NCBI GenBank assembly: GCA_016197405.1
Contig: JACPVR010000019.1
Coordinates: 1 to 64,000 of the forward strand
Length of the DNA stretch: 64,000 bases
Reading direction: 5' to 3'
Source: Mycobacterium sp.
Lineage (GTDB): Bacteria > Actinomycetota > Actinomycetes > Mycobacteriales > Mycobacteriaceae
Under the pieces are notes generated by a model. That model saw nothing but the letters and a program-made list of their open reading frames with translations, was not told where the DNA came from and searched no databases. The translations under genes and the position numbers were made by a program. Shown here piece after piece: positions 31,896 through 39,990 of the stretch (positions are counted from its first letter, which is position 1; every line of letters starts with the position of its first letter).

Positions 31896-34133
31896 CTACA
31901 CGCGGCTCAGGTCGGTCTTCATCAGGACCACGTTGTAGTCGCCCCACAACGACATGTTCCAGTACAGATACTGCGGATCCTCCGCGGAGCCGTCGGCCTT
32001 CTTGAGCTGATCGGTACCCGACCACGGGTGGATCATCGGGGCGTACAGGCCCGGGTAGTTCAGCGAGTAGGCCAGCGTCTTGGCTTCCGACCAGGTGCCC
32101 GTCGGCGAATCGGCGGTCCGCATCACCACGTTGTTGTACTGGTCGGTGTTGAGCATGACGTACTTGTTCAGGTACGTGTTGTACTGCACCGACAGCTCAC
32201 CGGCCTTGGGGTAGGTCGTCTTCTTGAAGAACCCGAAGTAGGTCTTGGTGGTGCCCGGCAGCACCGGCTTGGCGGCCGACGGCTTGTTGGCGGTCCACTT
32301 CTTGCCGTCCCAGTACTCGTACTTGCTGACGTCGAGGATCTGATTCTCGTTGACCCGCGACAGGTAGACCGTGCCGTTGCGCCCGGCCGGGGTGCCGTAG
32401 GCGTAGACGTAACCCGCCTCGGCATCGGCCGATCCCTCGGGCGGCTTGACGAAGCTGATCATCTGGAAGTTCTGGTTGCCCGACACGTAGGCGACGGTCG
32501 AGCGGCCGTTGGCTGGTGATCGGATCGACGACTTCGGCATCACGGTCCAGTTCTGGCCGTTGTCGTCGGAGTAGATGATGCCCGAGTAGTTGGTGGTCCA
32601 GCTGCCCGGCGTATCCCAGGACTTTATCGACATGACGGCCGCGTACTGCCGGGTGGCGCCGTTGACGCCGGCACCGGCGACCGAGATACCGCCGGTCGGG
32701 ATGACGGTGACCTGTGCGGCCTTGGAATACGGGTACTTGCCGATGATCTCGCGGGCGAAGTTCGGGACGGTCATCGGCGAACCGCTGTAGGCACCCGGAT
32801 CGTGGATGACGCCGTCGGGCACGGAGATACCGTCGGACAGCACGTTGTCGGCGCTGCGGAGCAGCACGTTGCTGCGCCAGACGCCGGTCATACCGCTCTG
32901 GCTGAAGGTGTCGCCGAAGGCGATGAGCACCTGGTGCTTCTCGACGATCGCGGTGTTCGGATCGTCACCGGTGACACCGTTGTCCCACATGATGCCGACG
33001 TCGGTTCCGGCGATCCCGAACCGCGCCTTGGTGTCGTTGATGCTGTTGGCGCCCGTCACCCAGCCCACCCAGGTGGTGGTCGGGGTGGACGCCGCGGCGG
33101 CTGTCGGATTGCTTGCGACCAGCATCGCGACCTCCGCGTCGGTCAGCTGGGTGTATTCCGGTTCGGTGGTCTGGCGCCGAGCTCCCCAGCCCAGCAGGGC
33201 CACGAATGCCGCGATCCCGGTCGGCTGGGTCGTTCCGTTGGCGGCGTACGGCTCGAAGCCCATCGCGCCCATGAATCCGGTGAGCGCCTTCTGGACGATG
33301 CCGCCCACCGTCTTGATGGCGGTGAGCAGCGGATTCTTGGGTGCGGCCGGCTCGGTGACGGTGGTCGCCGCGGCCAGGGAGCTGGCGGTGTCACTCGTTG
33401 CCGACAGCGCGCTGACGGTGCTGGCGGTGGCGGCTGCTGCCGGAGCCGAATCGTCGGTGTCGTCGGCGACCGTCTTCTGCGTGGACTTCTCGGTCTCGGT
33501 GTCGGGCTTGGTCTGCGACTCGGTCTCGGTCTTGGTCTTGGTCGGCGTCTCGGCGTCCTTGGTACTGGTCGCCTTGGCGCGATCACTTCCGCCGGAGCCA
33601 GACGAGTTTGTGCCGGTTTCGGCGCCCCCCGCGACCGGGGTCTCGGCTTCGTCGGTGGACGGGTCGTCGGTGGCGGGTTCCTGCTCCGGGGTTTCGTCGA
33701 CGGGCTGAGCCGGTGTCTCGGCGGGGCCCTCGACGGAGGTGTCCGCCGGCGTCTCGTCAGCGACGGTTTCCTCGGTGTCCGTCGCGGCGGTCTCGTCCTT
33801 CGCGGTTTCCGCCGGCGGGGTGCCGTCGTCGGTCTTTGCGGCCTTGCTGTCCTCGGCTTCGGTGTCGTCAGCATCGGCGGATTTCTCCGGCGCCGACTTA
33901 GCTGTGGTGGTCTTGGTGGTCGTCGAACCGGTGCTCGCCGAATCCGAGCCCGATGTGGTCGAGGACTCCGATGAGGAGTCCGCGGCACTCGAACTGGTCT
34001 TGGTGGTGTCCGAAGCGTCCGTCTCGGCGGATGCGACGCCGGTGGCTGCGGCAACACCGACCCCCACCGCGACCGCCAATGTTCCCGCTCGACCCACAAC
34101 TGATGATGCACGCACAGTCAAAACCCCACTCAC
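31896..34133 (-). CDS. Secreted DUF4185 (GH183-type) protein with long Thr/Glu/Asp-rich linker
   Basis: A 745-aa exported protein. Signal peptide to about residue 36 (GTLAVAVGVGVAAATGVASA), then a 220-residue low-complexity region of Thr, Glu, Asp, Ala and Ser, a hydrophobic/helical spacer (NPLLTAIKTVGGIVQKALTG), and from about residue 345 a beta-propeller-like DUF4185 domain (GTDVGIMWDNG, VLIAFGDTFSQSGMTG, WRSNVLLRSAD, YWNMSLWGDYNVVLMKTDLS). DUF4185 members have been shown to be endo-D-arabinanases (family GH183) acting on mycobacterial arabinan, so the likely role is remodelling arabinogalactan or lipoarabinomannan. The GTG 34133 is supported by a GTGA overlap with the stop of a 31-aa ORF that has a strong ribosome-binding site. 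No PE or PPE domain is present. Confidence 0.8.
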   Translation of the reverse strand: MSGVLTVRASSVVGRAGTLAVAVGVGVAAATGVASAETDASDTTKTSSSAADSSSESSTTSGSDSASTGSTTTKTTTAKSAPEKSADADDTEAEDSKAAKTDDGTPPAETAKDETAATDTEETVADETPADTSVEGPAETPAQPVDETPEQEPATDDPSTDEAETPVAGGAETGTNSSGSGGSDRAKATSTKDAETPTKTKTETESQTKPDTETEKSTQKTVADDTDDSAPAAAATASTVSALSATSDTASSLAAATTVTEPAAPKNPLLTAIKTVGGIVQKALTGFMGAMGFEPYAANGTTQPTGIAAFVALLGWGARRQTTEPEYTQLTDAEVAMLVASNPTAAAASTPTTTWVGWVTGANSINDTKARFGIAGTDVGIMWDNGVTGDDPNTAIVEKHQVLIAFGDTFSQSGMTGVWRSNVLLRSADNVLSDGISVPDGVIHDPGAYSGSPMTVPNFAREIIGKYPYSKAAQVTVIPTGGISVAGAGVNGATRQYAAVMSIKSWDTPGSWTTNYSGIIYSDDNGQNWTVMPKSSIRSPANGRSTVAYVSGNQNFQMISFVKPPEGSADAEAGYVYAYGTPAGRNGTVYLSRVNENQILDVSKYEYWDGKKWTANKPSAAKPVLPGTTKTYFGFFKKTTYPKAGELSVQYNTYLNKYVMLNTDQYNNVVMRTADSPTGTWSEAKTLAYSLNYPGLYAPMIHPWSGTDQLKKADGSAEDPQYLYWNMSLWGDYNVVLMKTDLSRV

Positions 34134-34225
34134 AGCGATTCGCGGACGAAACCCAGGACCTCAAGAGTCTCACCATCACCAGGCATTTGCTGGCTTTTGA
34201 GTTTGCTGAGTTCCTCAAGGATCAT
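34130..34225 (-). CDS. 31-aa leader ORF coupled to the DUF4185 gene
   Basis: ATG 34225 is preceded by GCAGGAG with 5 bases spacing, the best Shine-Dalgarno site in this area. It encodes a charged peptide starting MILEELSKLKSQQ and ending VLGFVRESL, and its TGA overlaps the GTG start of the DUF4185 gene (GTGA). The large gene has no clear ribosome-binding site of its own, so ribosomes probably reinitiate from this leader. The peptide has no Cys, Trp or codon runs suggestive of attenuation, and no recognisable family. It could be a pure coupling device or a small functional protein. Confidence 0.6.
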   Translation of the reverse strand: MILEELSKLKSQQMPGDGETLEVLGFVRESL

Positions 34226-34298
34226 CGTCACTCCTGCCCCTGCTGTTACGGGTGGAACCCGGCCAGCAGACCCCGACCACGCCGGGTAAGAAGGAACG

Positions 34299-35318
34299 GT
34301 GCCCCACCCGTCCGCAGCGTTCGCCTCCGACAACGCCGCTCCCGCTCACCCCCGGGCCATCGAGGCCGTCGTCGCCGCCAACCAGGGCAGCACCGCGTCC
34401 TACGGCAACGACGCCGTCACGGCCCGCGCCGGCGCGCTCATCAAAGACACCTTCGACTCCCCCGACGCCGATGTGCTGTTCGCGCTCACCGGCACCGGCG
34501 CCAACATCATCGCGCTGGCCGGTGCGGTCCGGCCGTGGCACGAGATCCTGTGCAGCGATATCGCGCACGTCCTGATGGACGAGGCAGGCGGTGTCGTCCG
34601 GATGGCCGGCGCGCAACTGTCCACGCTGCCCAGCGATGACGGCATCATCGACCCCGCGCTGCTGGACCGCTGCGCCGCCCGCCGCGGTGAGGTGCACCAT
34701 TCCCAACCTCGCATCGTCACGATCACCCAATCCACCGAGAATGGCCGGGTCTGGCCGGCAGCGGCGATCAAAGAATTCATCGACCACGCACACGGACTCG
34801 ACCTGCTGGTGCACGTCGACGGTTCGCGGATCGCCAACGCCATCGCCGCCCTGGACGTCTCTCCCCTCGACGCCGTCGGCGACGCCGATATCGTCACCGT
34901 CGGCGGCACCAAGAACGGCATGCTGTTCGGCGATGCCCTATTGGTACGCCGCCCCGAGCATTTCGACGGAATTCGCTTCGTCCACAAGCAACTAGGCCAT
35001 CTGGCCAGCAAGCACCGGTTCGTCTCGGCGCAGTTCGAGGCCTTGCTGACCAACGATCTGTGGCTTGCGACCGCGGCGCACGCCAATGCCATGGCGGCCC
35101 GGCTCAGCTGTGGGCTCACCGATGCCGGCTATCGGCTGGCCGCACCGACCGAGGCCAACGAAGTCTTCGTCAACCTCGACGATGCGACCTACACCGAGCT
35201 GTCGAAGGCGTTCGCCGTGCACAAACCGGACCCATTGACCGACACCGTGCGTTTCGTCTGTTCATGGGCGACGACCACCGAGGACGTCGAGGCCGCGCTG
35301 ACGGCACTTCAGCTGTAG
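34299..35318 (+). CDS. Low-specificity L-threonine aldolase
   Basis: A 339-aa fold-type-I PLP enzyme that cleaves threonine or allo-threonine to glycine and acetaldehyde. Typical segments: FASDNAAPAHPRAIEAVVAA at the N-terminus, FALTGTGANIIAL for the phosphate region, VHVDGSRIANA with the Asp that pairs with the pyridine nitrogen (about residue 175), and VGGTKNGMLFGDAL with the Schiff-base Lys (about residue 207). Length is normal for GLY1/LtaE proteins. GTG 34299 has AAGGA five bases upstream. It is divergent from the DUF4185 leader and ends convergently, overlapping the next gene by 10 bp. It probably feeds glycine/one-carbon metabolism. Confidence 0.9.
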   Translation: MPHPSAAFASDNAAPAHPRAIEAVVAANQGSTASYGNDAVTARAGALIKDTFDSPDADVLFALTGTGANIIALAGAVRPWHEILCSDIAHVLMDEAGGVVRMAGAQLSTLPSDDGIIDPALLDRCAARRGEVHHSQPRIVTITQSTENGRVWPAAAIKEFIDHAHGLDLLVHVDGSRIANAIAALDVSPLDAVGDADIVTVGGTKNGMLFGDALLVRRPEHFDGIRFVHKQLGHLASKHRFVSAQFEALLTNDLWLATAAHANAMAARLSCGLTDAGYRLAAPTEANEVFVNLDDATYTELSKAFAVHKPDPLTDTVRFVCSWATTTEDVEAALTALQL

Positions 35319-36136
35319 ACGGGGTGCCCGTCGGCGCCCAGCAGATAGCGTTCGGTGCCCTCGGCGATCCGGGGCTGATCGGCACCGAAGGCCACCGCGA
35401 TCTTGTTGCACGCGTTGCGCATGACATCGAGGGTCAGTTCGACCGCTTCGGCGTCGGAGAACTGTTCGCGCACACCGGCTGCCGCCGCGCCGAGGGCGCT
35501 CGGCTGCCAGATCAGCGCATCGACGTACCGCAGCGCCGCCTTGTGTCGCTCCCCGAGATCGGACGCCTCGTAGGAGTCGATACCGGAGTACAGCGACTCG
35601 CTGCCGCCGGCGTCGAGCGCGGCCCCCTCCCGCAGCGATTTGCACAACCGGCAGTTGTGCTGGCGGGCGCCGCGCAACCGGACGATCTCCGAGGTCACCG
35701 GGTCCAGGTCGCGCATCCGTCCGACGGTGGGCGCGAAATCGTTGAGCAGCACGTCACCGGGTTCACCGTCACGGTCCCAGTCGACCGAGGCGACGTCGCC
35801 GGTCGGCCGGCCGAGGCCCAGGGCCGACAGGCCGGCTCGGACCCGCGGCACAAAATCGGCGATGAAGATCAACGCCGTAACGGAGAAAGCCTGCGTCCCT
35901 ACCGATCCCAGGAACCGGCCGCGCAGGTCGGCGTCCACCGACGATACGTCGGTGCTGAACTGCTCGGCGAACTCGGCGACGACGGGATCCACCGCACCGG
36001 TGGCCGGCTCGGCGGGTAACGGGGGCAACCCGACGGCGTCGGCACAGACCGCTCGGACGGTGGCGTTGACATCACGCAGTCCGGTCGGCGACAGCGCGAC
36101 CAGCCGCGTCAGCACATCTGCGGACTGCTCAGTCAT
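35309..36136 (-). CDS. Carboxymuconolactone decarboxylase/AhpD-like protein
   Basis: A 275-aa helical protein. The C-terminal half has the AhpD-like helix with CxxC in HNCRLCKSLREGA (about residues 170-182), followed by ERHKAALRYVDALIWQPSAL and a long helix with VELTLDVMRNACNK, as in two-repeat mycobacterial members. Thiol peroxidase-type or alkylhydroperoxidase activity is plausible because both cysteines remain, but the third His of AhpD is replaced (LCKSLRE). ATG 36136 starts the conserved part; a longer frame upstream has no support. It is divergent from the sulfatase gene by 92 bp and overlaps the threonine aldolase gene end. Confidence 0.75.
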   Translation of the reverse strand: MTEQSADVLTRLVALSPTGLRDVNATVRAVCADAVGLPPLPAEPATGAVDPVVAEFAEQFSTDVSSVDADLRGRFLGSVGTQAFSVTALIFIADFVPRVRAGLSALGLGRPTGDVASVDWDRDGEPGDVLLNDFAPTVGRMRDLDPVTSEIVRLRGARQHNCRLCKSLREGAALDAGGSESLYSGIDSYEASDLGERHKAALRYVDALIWQPSALGAAAAGVREQFSDAEAVELTLDVMRNACNKIAVAFGADQPRIAEGTERYLLGADGHPVYS

Positions 36137-36228
36137 CACGCCCCCGATTATGGCCGCCCGCCTGCCGCGGCACGCCCATATGCCATTTCCCACCCGCGCC
36201 GCACAGCATCCGCTTCTACGCTGGCGGC

Positions 36229-37773
36229 ATGAGACCGAACATCCTGGTGATCGTCGTCGACCAGATGCGCGCTCCGCAGTGGTTCCCGCAACAGCTGGGC
36301 TCGCTGCTGCCGCGCCTGGACGCGCTGCGAGCGCGCAGCGTGTCCTTCGAGTCGCATTACAACGCCTCCAATATGTGCACCCCGTCGCGCGGCGTGATGA
36401 CGACCGGCCTGTACTCGCACCAAACCGGCTGCCTGTTCACCGGGCACGGGCCGATGGAGTCGACGCTGGCACCGCGGTTCCCGACGTGGGGCACCATGCT
36501 GCGCGATATCGGCTATCAGACGTGGTGGTGGGGTAAATGGCATCTGGGCCATCTTGCCGACACCACCGTCGACGGCCTGGATGTGCACGGATTCGCCGGC
36601 GGCACCTACCCGTCCCCCAACGGCGGACCCAACCAGGGTCTGCAGGTCGATCCCAGCATCGTCGACCAGTTCGACGAATGGTTCGACGCACATGCCGGCG
36701 CGGGCCCGTGGTGCACGACGGTGTCACTGGTCAACCCGCATGACATCTGCTGGTGGCCGAGATTCGCTCTGCCCGAGGACGTTCCGCATGTGTTCGATGA
36801 CGTTCCGCCGAACTTCGAAACCGAGGACGAGTTGCGCCGGCGCGGAAAACCGCAATTGCAGATCGACTACCGAAATTTCATGTCACCGTTGATGACGGGC
36901 GCGCTCACCTACACCGGCGCAGAGGTGTCCGCGCACTGGGCACGCTGCCTCGACATCTATTTGTGGTTACACCAGCAGGTCGATATCCAGATCGGCCGAG
37001 TGCTGGACACTTTGGCCGCCCGGCCCGATGTCGACCGCGACACCGTCGTCGTCTTCACCTCCGATCACGGCGAATACGCCGGGTCGCACGGCCTGCGCGG
37101 CAAAGGCGCCGCGGTATACGAGGAGGCCATCCGGGTGCCGCTCTATATCCGTGACCCGTCCGGGCACCTCACGCCCCGGCCCGGGCAGTCCCGCAGACAG
37201 TTCACCTCCAGCGCCGACCTGGCGCCGCTGCTGCTGACCATCGGTTCCGGGGGTGACGACTGGCGATCCGACTCCCGGTATTCCTATCTTTGCGATCGTG
37301 CCGATATCGCAGGCATCGCCGCCGACCCCGCGACCGCCGGGCGGCGCTGGATTGCACACGCCACCGACGACATGTCGGTCGAGGATGTGCAGACCCTGCT
37401 GAAACTTCCCCGGGTCCGCGAGGCATTCGGCGGCGACATCCCCACCGACATCCCGACCTCGGCGCCCAGCCACATCGTCGCGGTCCGAACCGCACAGGCC
37501 AAGCTGGGTGTGTACTCGTACTGGAAGCCCGGCCGGACCGAGATCGATCCGTCGCGGCCGATGGAACACGAACTCTACGACTACACAACACCTTCCGGAG
37601 TGCACGAGACCGACAACCGGGCCGGACGCAGTGCAAGGCAGGCCGACCTGCAGGCACTGCTGGACCACGAGGTGCTACCCGAACTGCAGGCACCGTTACC
37701 GGCGTTCCTCGGCGAAGCCCAGGAGCAAGGACTGGCCAACATGCGTGAGCTCACCGCGCTGCGGGGAGGTTAG
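36229..37773 (+). CDS. Type I sulfatase (formylglycine-dependent)
   Basis: A 514-aa alkaline-phosphatase-fold sulfatase. RPNILVIVVDQMR supplies the first metal-binding Asp; CTPSRGVMTTG (Cys about 50) is the C-x-P-x-R site converted to formylglycine; WWWGKWHLGH contributes the Lys/His pair; VVVFTSDHGEYAGSHGLRGKG holds the remaining metal Asp-His and Lys. There is no signal peptide, so it acts in the cytoplasm. The activating enzyme is not in the window. The substrate may be an aryl, choline or alkyl sulfate; the overall form with a C-terminal DYTTPSGVHETDNRAG block resembles choline-sulfatase/arylsulfatase types. It overlaps the convergent AsnC-type gene by 23 bp. Confidence 0.88.
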   Translation: MRPNILVIVVDQMRAPQWFPQQLGSLLPRLDALRARSVSFESHYNASNMCTPSRGVMTTGLYSHQTGCLFTGHGPMESTLAPRFPTWGTMLRDIGYQTWWWGKWHLGHLADTTVDGLDVHGFAGGTYPSPNGGPNQGLQVDPSIVDQFDEWFDAHAGAGPWCTTVSLVNPHDICWWPRFALPEDVPHVFDDVPPNFETEDELRRRGKPQLQIDYRNFMSPLMTGALTYTGAEVSAHWARCLDIYLWLHQQVDIQIGRVLDTLAARPDVDRDTVVVFTSDHGEYAGSHGLRGKGAAVYEEAIRVPLYIRDPSGHLTPRPGQSRRQFTSSADLAPLLLTIGSGGDDWRSDSRYSYLCDRADIAGIAADPATAGRRWIAHATDDMSVEDVQTLLKLPRVREAFGGDIPTDIPTSAPSHIVAVRTAQAKLGVYSYWKPGRTEIDPSRPMEHELYDYTTPSGVHETDNRAGRSARQADLQALLDHEVLPELQAPLPAFLGEAQEQGLANMRELTALRGG

Positions 37774-38656
37774 TGGCCAACCCGGAGGCATAGTTCTCCT
37801 TGACGACCTCCAGGTGCACCCAGCTCTCGACTCCGCTGACACCGCGCAGACCCCGCACGACGTCGAGGATCTCGACGAGCTGCGCCGCGGAAAACGCCCG
37901 GACGGTGACCAGCAGATCGAAACGGCCCAGCGTGCGCGCCACGAAGATCACCGACGGCATGGCACGAAGGGTCTCGACCACCGCGGTGAAATCACCGGTC
38001 AGCCGGATACCCAGACCCATGGCGTTCTGCCGGTCCTGCCCGGAATGGCGCACCACGGCACCGATTCGCACCACCTGCGCCTCGACGAGCCGCACCACCC
38101 GACGTCGCGCACCGGCCGGCGAAAGGCCCACCGCCACAGCCAGATCCACATAGGAGGCCCGGCCGTCATCCTGTAAAGCCCGCAACAGGGCCAGATCCAC
38201 CGCGTCCACCTCGACGCTGACGTCTCCGACCGGGCCGATGACATCGCGTACCACCTCGACATAGGACAGCGTGTCGACGCCGACGACACCGTCGAGCGCG
38301 CGTAGTTCAGCGACGGCACGATCGATCTCGCGCATCGACCCGGAGCGCACCTCGGCGACCAGCCCGTAGCTGCCGCTGGTCAGTGACAGGAAGGCCACAT
38401 CGTCGCGGCGGGCCAGCAGCGCCGCAAGGCCGGCGACCGGCCCGGCGACGGTGACGCTGACGTGCGCCAGTGCGCCGCGTCCCAGCACCGCCGGGTGCAC
38501 CACACCGCGCACCACCACCTGCCCGGTGCCGATCAGCCGTTGCATCCGGGTCGCGGCGGCCGACCGGGACAGCCCCACCTGCTGCGCGATCTCCCGGTGG
38601 GTCAGGCGACCGTCGGCCTCCAAGAGACTGACGATTTCCTCGTCGAGCTCGTCCAA
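37751..38656 (-). CDS. Lrp/AsnC-family regulator, tandem double-length form
   Basis: A 301-aa regulator made of two AsnC/Lrp units in one chain. The first has helix-turn-helix LDEEIVSLLEADGRLTHREI with SRSAAATRMQRL and a RAM-type sensor half (to about 140); the second starts at about 152 with VDLALLRALQDDGRASYVD and SPAGARRRVVRL and ends with its own RAM domain (FDLLVTVRAFSAAQLVEIL). Standard members are about 150 aa, so this is a pseudo-dimer. It faces the agmatinase/ThDP/symporter operon across 219 bp that contain an AT-rich palindrome close to its own start, and it is the likely amino-acid or amine sensor for that operon. Confidence 0.88.
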   Translation of the reverse strand: MDELDEEIVSLLEADGRLTHREIAQQVGLSRSAAATRMQRLIGTGQVVVRGVVHPAVLGRGALAHVSVTVAGPVAGLAALLARRDDVAFLSLTSGSYGLVAEVRSGSMREIDRAVAELRALDGVVGVDTLSYVEVVRDVIGPVGDVSVEVDAVDLALLRALQDDGRASYVDLAVAVGLSPAGARRRVVRLVEAQVVRIGAVVRHSGQDRQNAMGLGIRLTGDFTAVVETLRAMPSVIFVARTLGRFDLLVTVRAFSAAQLVEILDVVRGLRGVSGVESWVHLEVVKENYASGLATNLPAAR

Positions 38657-38671
38657 TTGCCCACCTCAGCC

Positions 38672-38691
38672 AAAATTTCCGGAAAATTTTT
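38672..38691. promoter_or_regulatory. AT-rich palindrome, candidate AsnC/Lrp site
   Basis: A perfect core TTTCCGGAAA (38676-38685) is extended as AAAATTTCCGG / CCGGAAAATTTTT with one bulge. It is the only strongly AT-rich block in the 219-bp divergent region and starts 15 bp before the AsnC-type gene, the position expected for autoregulation. Confidence 0.5.
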
Positions 38692-38875
38692 CGGTGCAGA
38701 GCGTTCGGCAAAAGAATCGCACAAAGGCGCTTCCGACGTCATTTAGATCGAGAATTGCCGGTTGAAGCCTGCATATCGATATCAGAAACACGTCTGTAAC
38801 GAACGAAACGTTTGCGCGCTCCGACCTGCGCATTTACCGTAACGCAGATCACAGTCGCCCGGCCAGAGGACCATC

Positions 38876-39049
38876 ATGACCGCGAACACCACACCGACGA
38901 TCGCCGCACCACTCAAGGTCACCGAGGTCGAAGCCCACGGCGTCGAACCGATCCCGGACGATGAACGCAGCGCCGGTCCGCTCGCCGATATCCCCCTCTT
39001 CTCGCAAGACACGCCCATCCCCACGGCTGCAGAGGAAGTACCCGCATGA
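38876..39049 (+). CDS. 57-aa ORF, probable internal-deletion remnant of an NCS1 permease
   Basis: ATG 38876, preceded by AGAGGA, opens a 57-codon frame whose TGA overlaps the agmatinase ATG (ATGA). The segment [20 protein letters not shown] closely resembles the cytoplasmic N-terminus of NCS1-type purine/cytosine permeases (consensus of the type VExxGIxPIPxxER), while the rest ([18 protein letters not shown]) would suit a cytoplasmic tail. No membrane helix remains. The simplest reading is that an in-frame deletion removed the transporter body and kept both ends, preserving translational coupling to the next gene. Alternatively it is a genuine small protein. The similarity is from memory of the family and needs alignment. 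Confidence 0.55.
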   Translation: MTANTTPTIAAPLKVTEVEAHGVEPIPDDERSAGPLADIPLFSQDTPIPTAAEEVPA

Positions 39050-39990
39050 GCACCATCGGCCCCGTCGACGCCTCCCTGGTCCCGCGTTTCGCCGGTCCGG
39101 CCACCTTCGCCCGGCTGCCGCGTCTGGACCAGGTGCCCAAGGCCGACGTCGTCATCGCCGGTGTGCCGTTCGACTCCGGTGTCTCCTACCGGCCCGGCGC
39201 CCGATTCGGCCCCACCCACGTCCGGGAATCCTCCCGGCTGCTGCGGCCCTACAACCCGGGCCTGGACGTCTCCCCGTTCGATGTCATCCAGGTCGCCGAC
39301 GCCGGTGATATCGCGGTCAACCCGTTCAACATCAACGAGGCCATCGAGACCATCGAAGGCGCCGCCCGCGAACTCACCGCGGACGGAACGAAATTGGTGA
39401 CCATCGGCGGCGATCACACCATCGCCCTACCGCTGCTGCGGGCCGCATCCGCCGTGCACGGCCCCGTCGCCCTGGTGCATTTCGACGCCCACCTCGACAC
39501 GTGGGACACCTACTTCGGCGCCGAGTACACCCACGGCACCCCGTTCCGCCGGGCGGTCGAAGAGGGCATCGTCGACACCGAGGCGCTCTCCCATGTGGGT
39601 ACCCGCGGACCGCTGTACGGCAAGAAGGACCTCGACGACGACCGCCGGTTCGGCTTCGGCATCGTCACCTCGTCCGACGTGTACTACCAGGGCGTGCGTG
39701 AGGTCGTCGACAAACTGCGCCAACGGCTCGGCAACCGGCCGGTATACGTCTCCATCGACATCGACGTTCTGGACCCGGCACATGCCCCCGGCACCGGGAC
39801 ACCCGAAGCGGGCGGCATGACGAGCCGCGAACTGCTGGAGATCCTGCGCGGCTTCCGCGGCCTGAACCTCATCGGCGCCGACGTCGTCGAGGTGTCCCCG
39901 GCCTATGACCAAGCCGAGATCACCGGAATCGCCGCCTCACATGTGGCCTACGACCTGGTCTCCCTGCTGGCATTGGGCAGCGATGCGTAA
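39046..39990 (+). CDS. speB: Agmatinase/ureohydrolase-family enzyme
   Basis: A 314-aa arginase-fold hydrolase that releases urea from a guanidino compound using two Mn ions. Metal motifs are present: GGDHT (His about 124), DAHLD (about 147-151) and SIDIDVLDP (about 236-244). [15 protein letters not shown] near residue 47 and [11 protein letters not shown] near 250 are typical of agmatinases and guanidinobutyrases. The start overlaps the preceding 57-aa ORF by 4 bp, and the stop overlaps the ThDP enzyme start by 8 bp. Agmatine, 4-guanidinobutyrate or another guanidine is the likely substrate; the SpeB name marks the family only. With the symporter and the AsnC-type regulator it forms a nitrogen-scavenging unit. 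Confidence 0.85.
   Translation: MSTIGPVDASLVPRFAGPATFARLPRLDQVPKADVVIAGVPFDSGVSYRPGARFGPTHVRESSRLLRPYNPGLDVSPFDVIQVADAGDIAVNPFNINEAIETIEGAARELTADGTKLVTIGGDHTIALPLLRAASAVHGPVALVHFDAHLDTWDTYFGAEYTHGTPFRRAVEEGIVDTEALSHVGTRGPLYGKKDLDDDRRFGFGIVTSSDVYYQGVREVVDKLRQRLGNRPVYVSIDIDVLDPAHAPGTGTPEAGGMTSRELLEILRGFRGLNLIGADVVEVSPAYDQAEITGIAASHVAYDLVSLLALGSDA

Noticed and set aside
33143-34111. Pro/Arg-rich 322-aa frame antisense to and inside the DUF4185 gene region
   Set aside because: Its composition (long runs of Arg and Pro) is what an out-of-frame reading of the Thr/Glu/Asp-rich linker gives; no ribosome site or motif.
31896-34133. PE-PGRS-like protein
   Set aside because: The long low-complexity part is Thr/Glu/Asp/Ala/Ser-rich, not Gly-Gly-X, and there is no PE or PPE N-terminal domain; the C-terminal domain fits DUF4185.
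37751-37773. Frameshift at the sulfatase/AsnC gene junction
   Set aside because: Both proteins have normal family ends; the 23-bp overlap is a simple convergent overlap of two intact genes.
38657-38875. Guanidine-type riboswitch before the ureohydrolase operon
   Set aside because: No conserved guanidine-riboswitch sequence blocks were recognised in the leader; only AT-rich and AACGTT palindromes.
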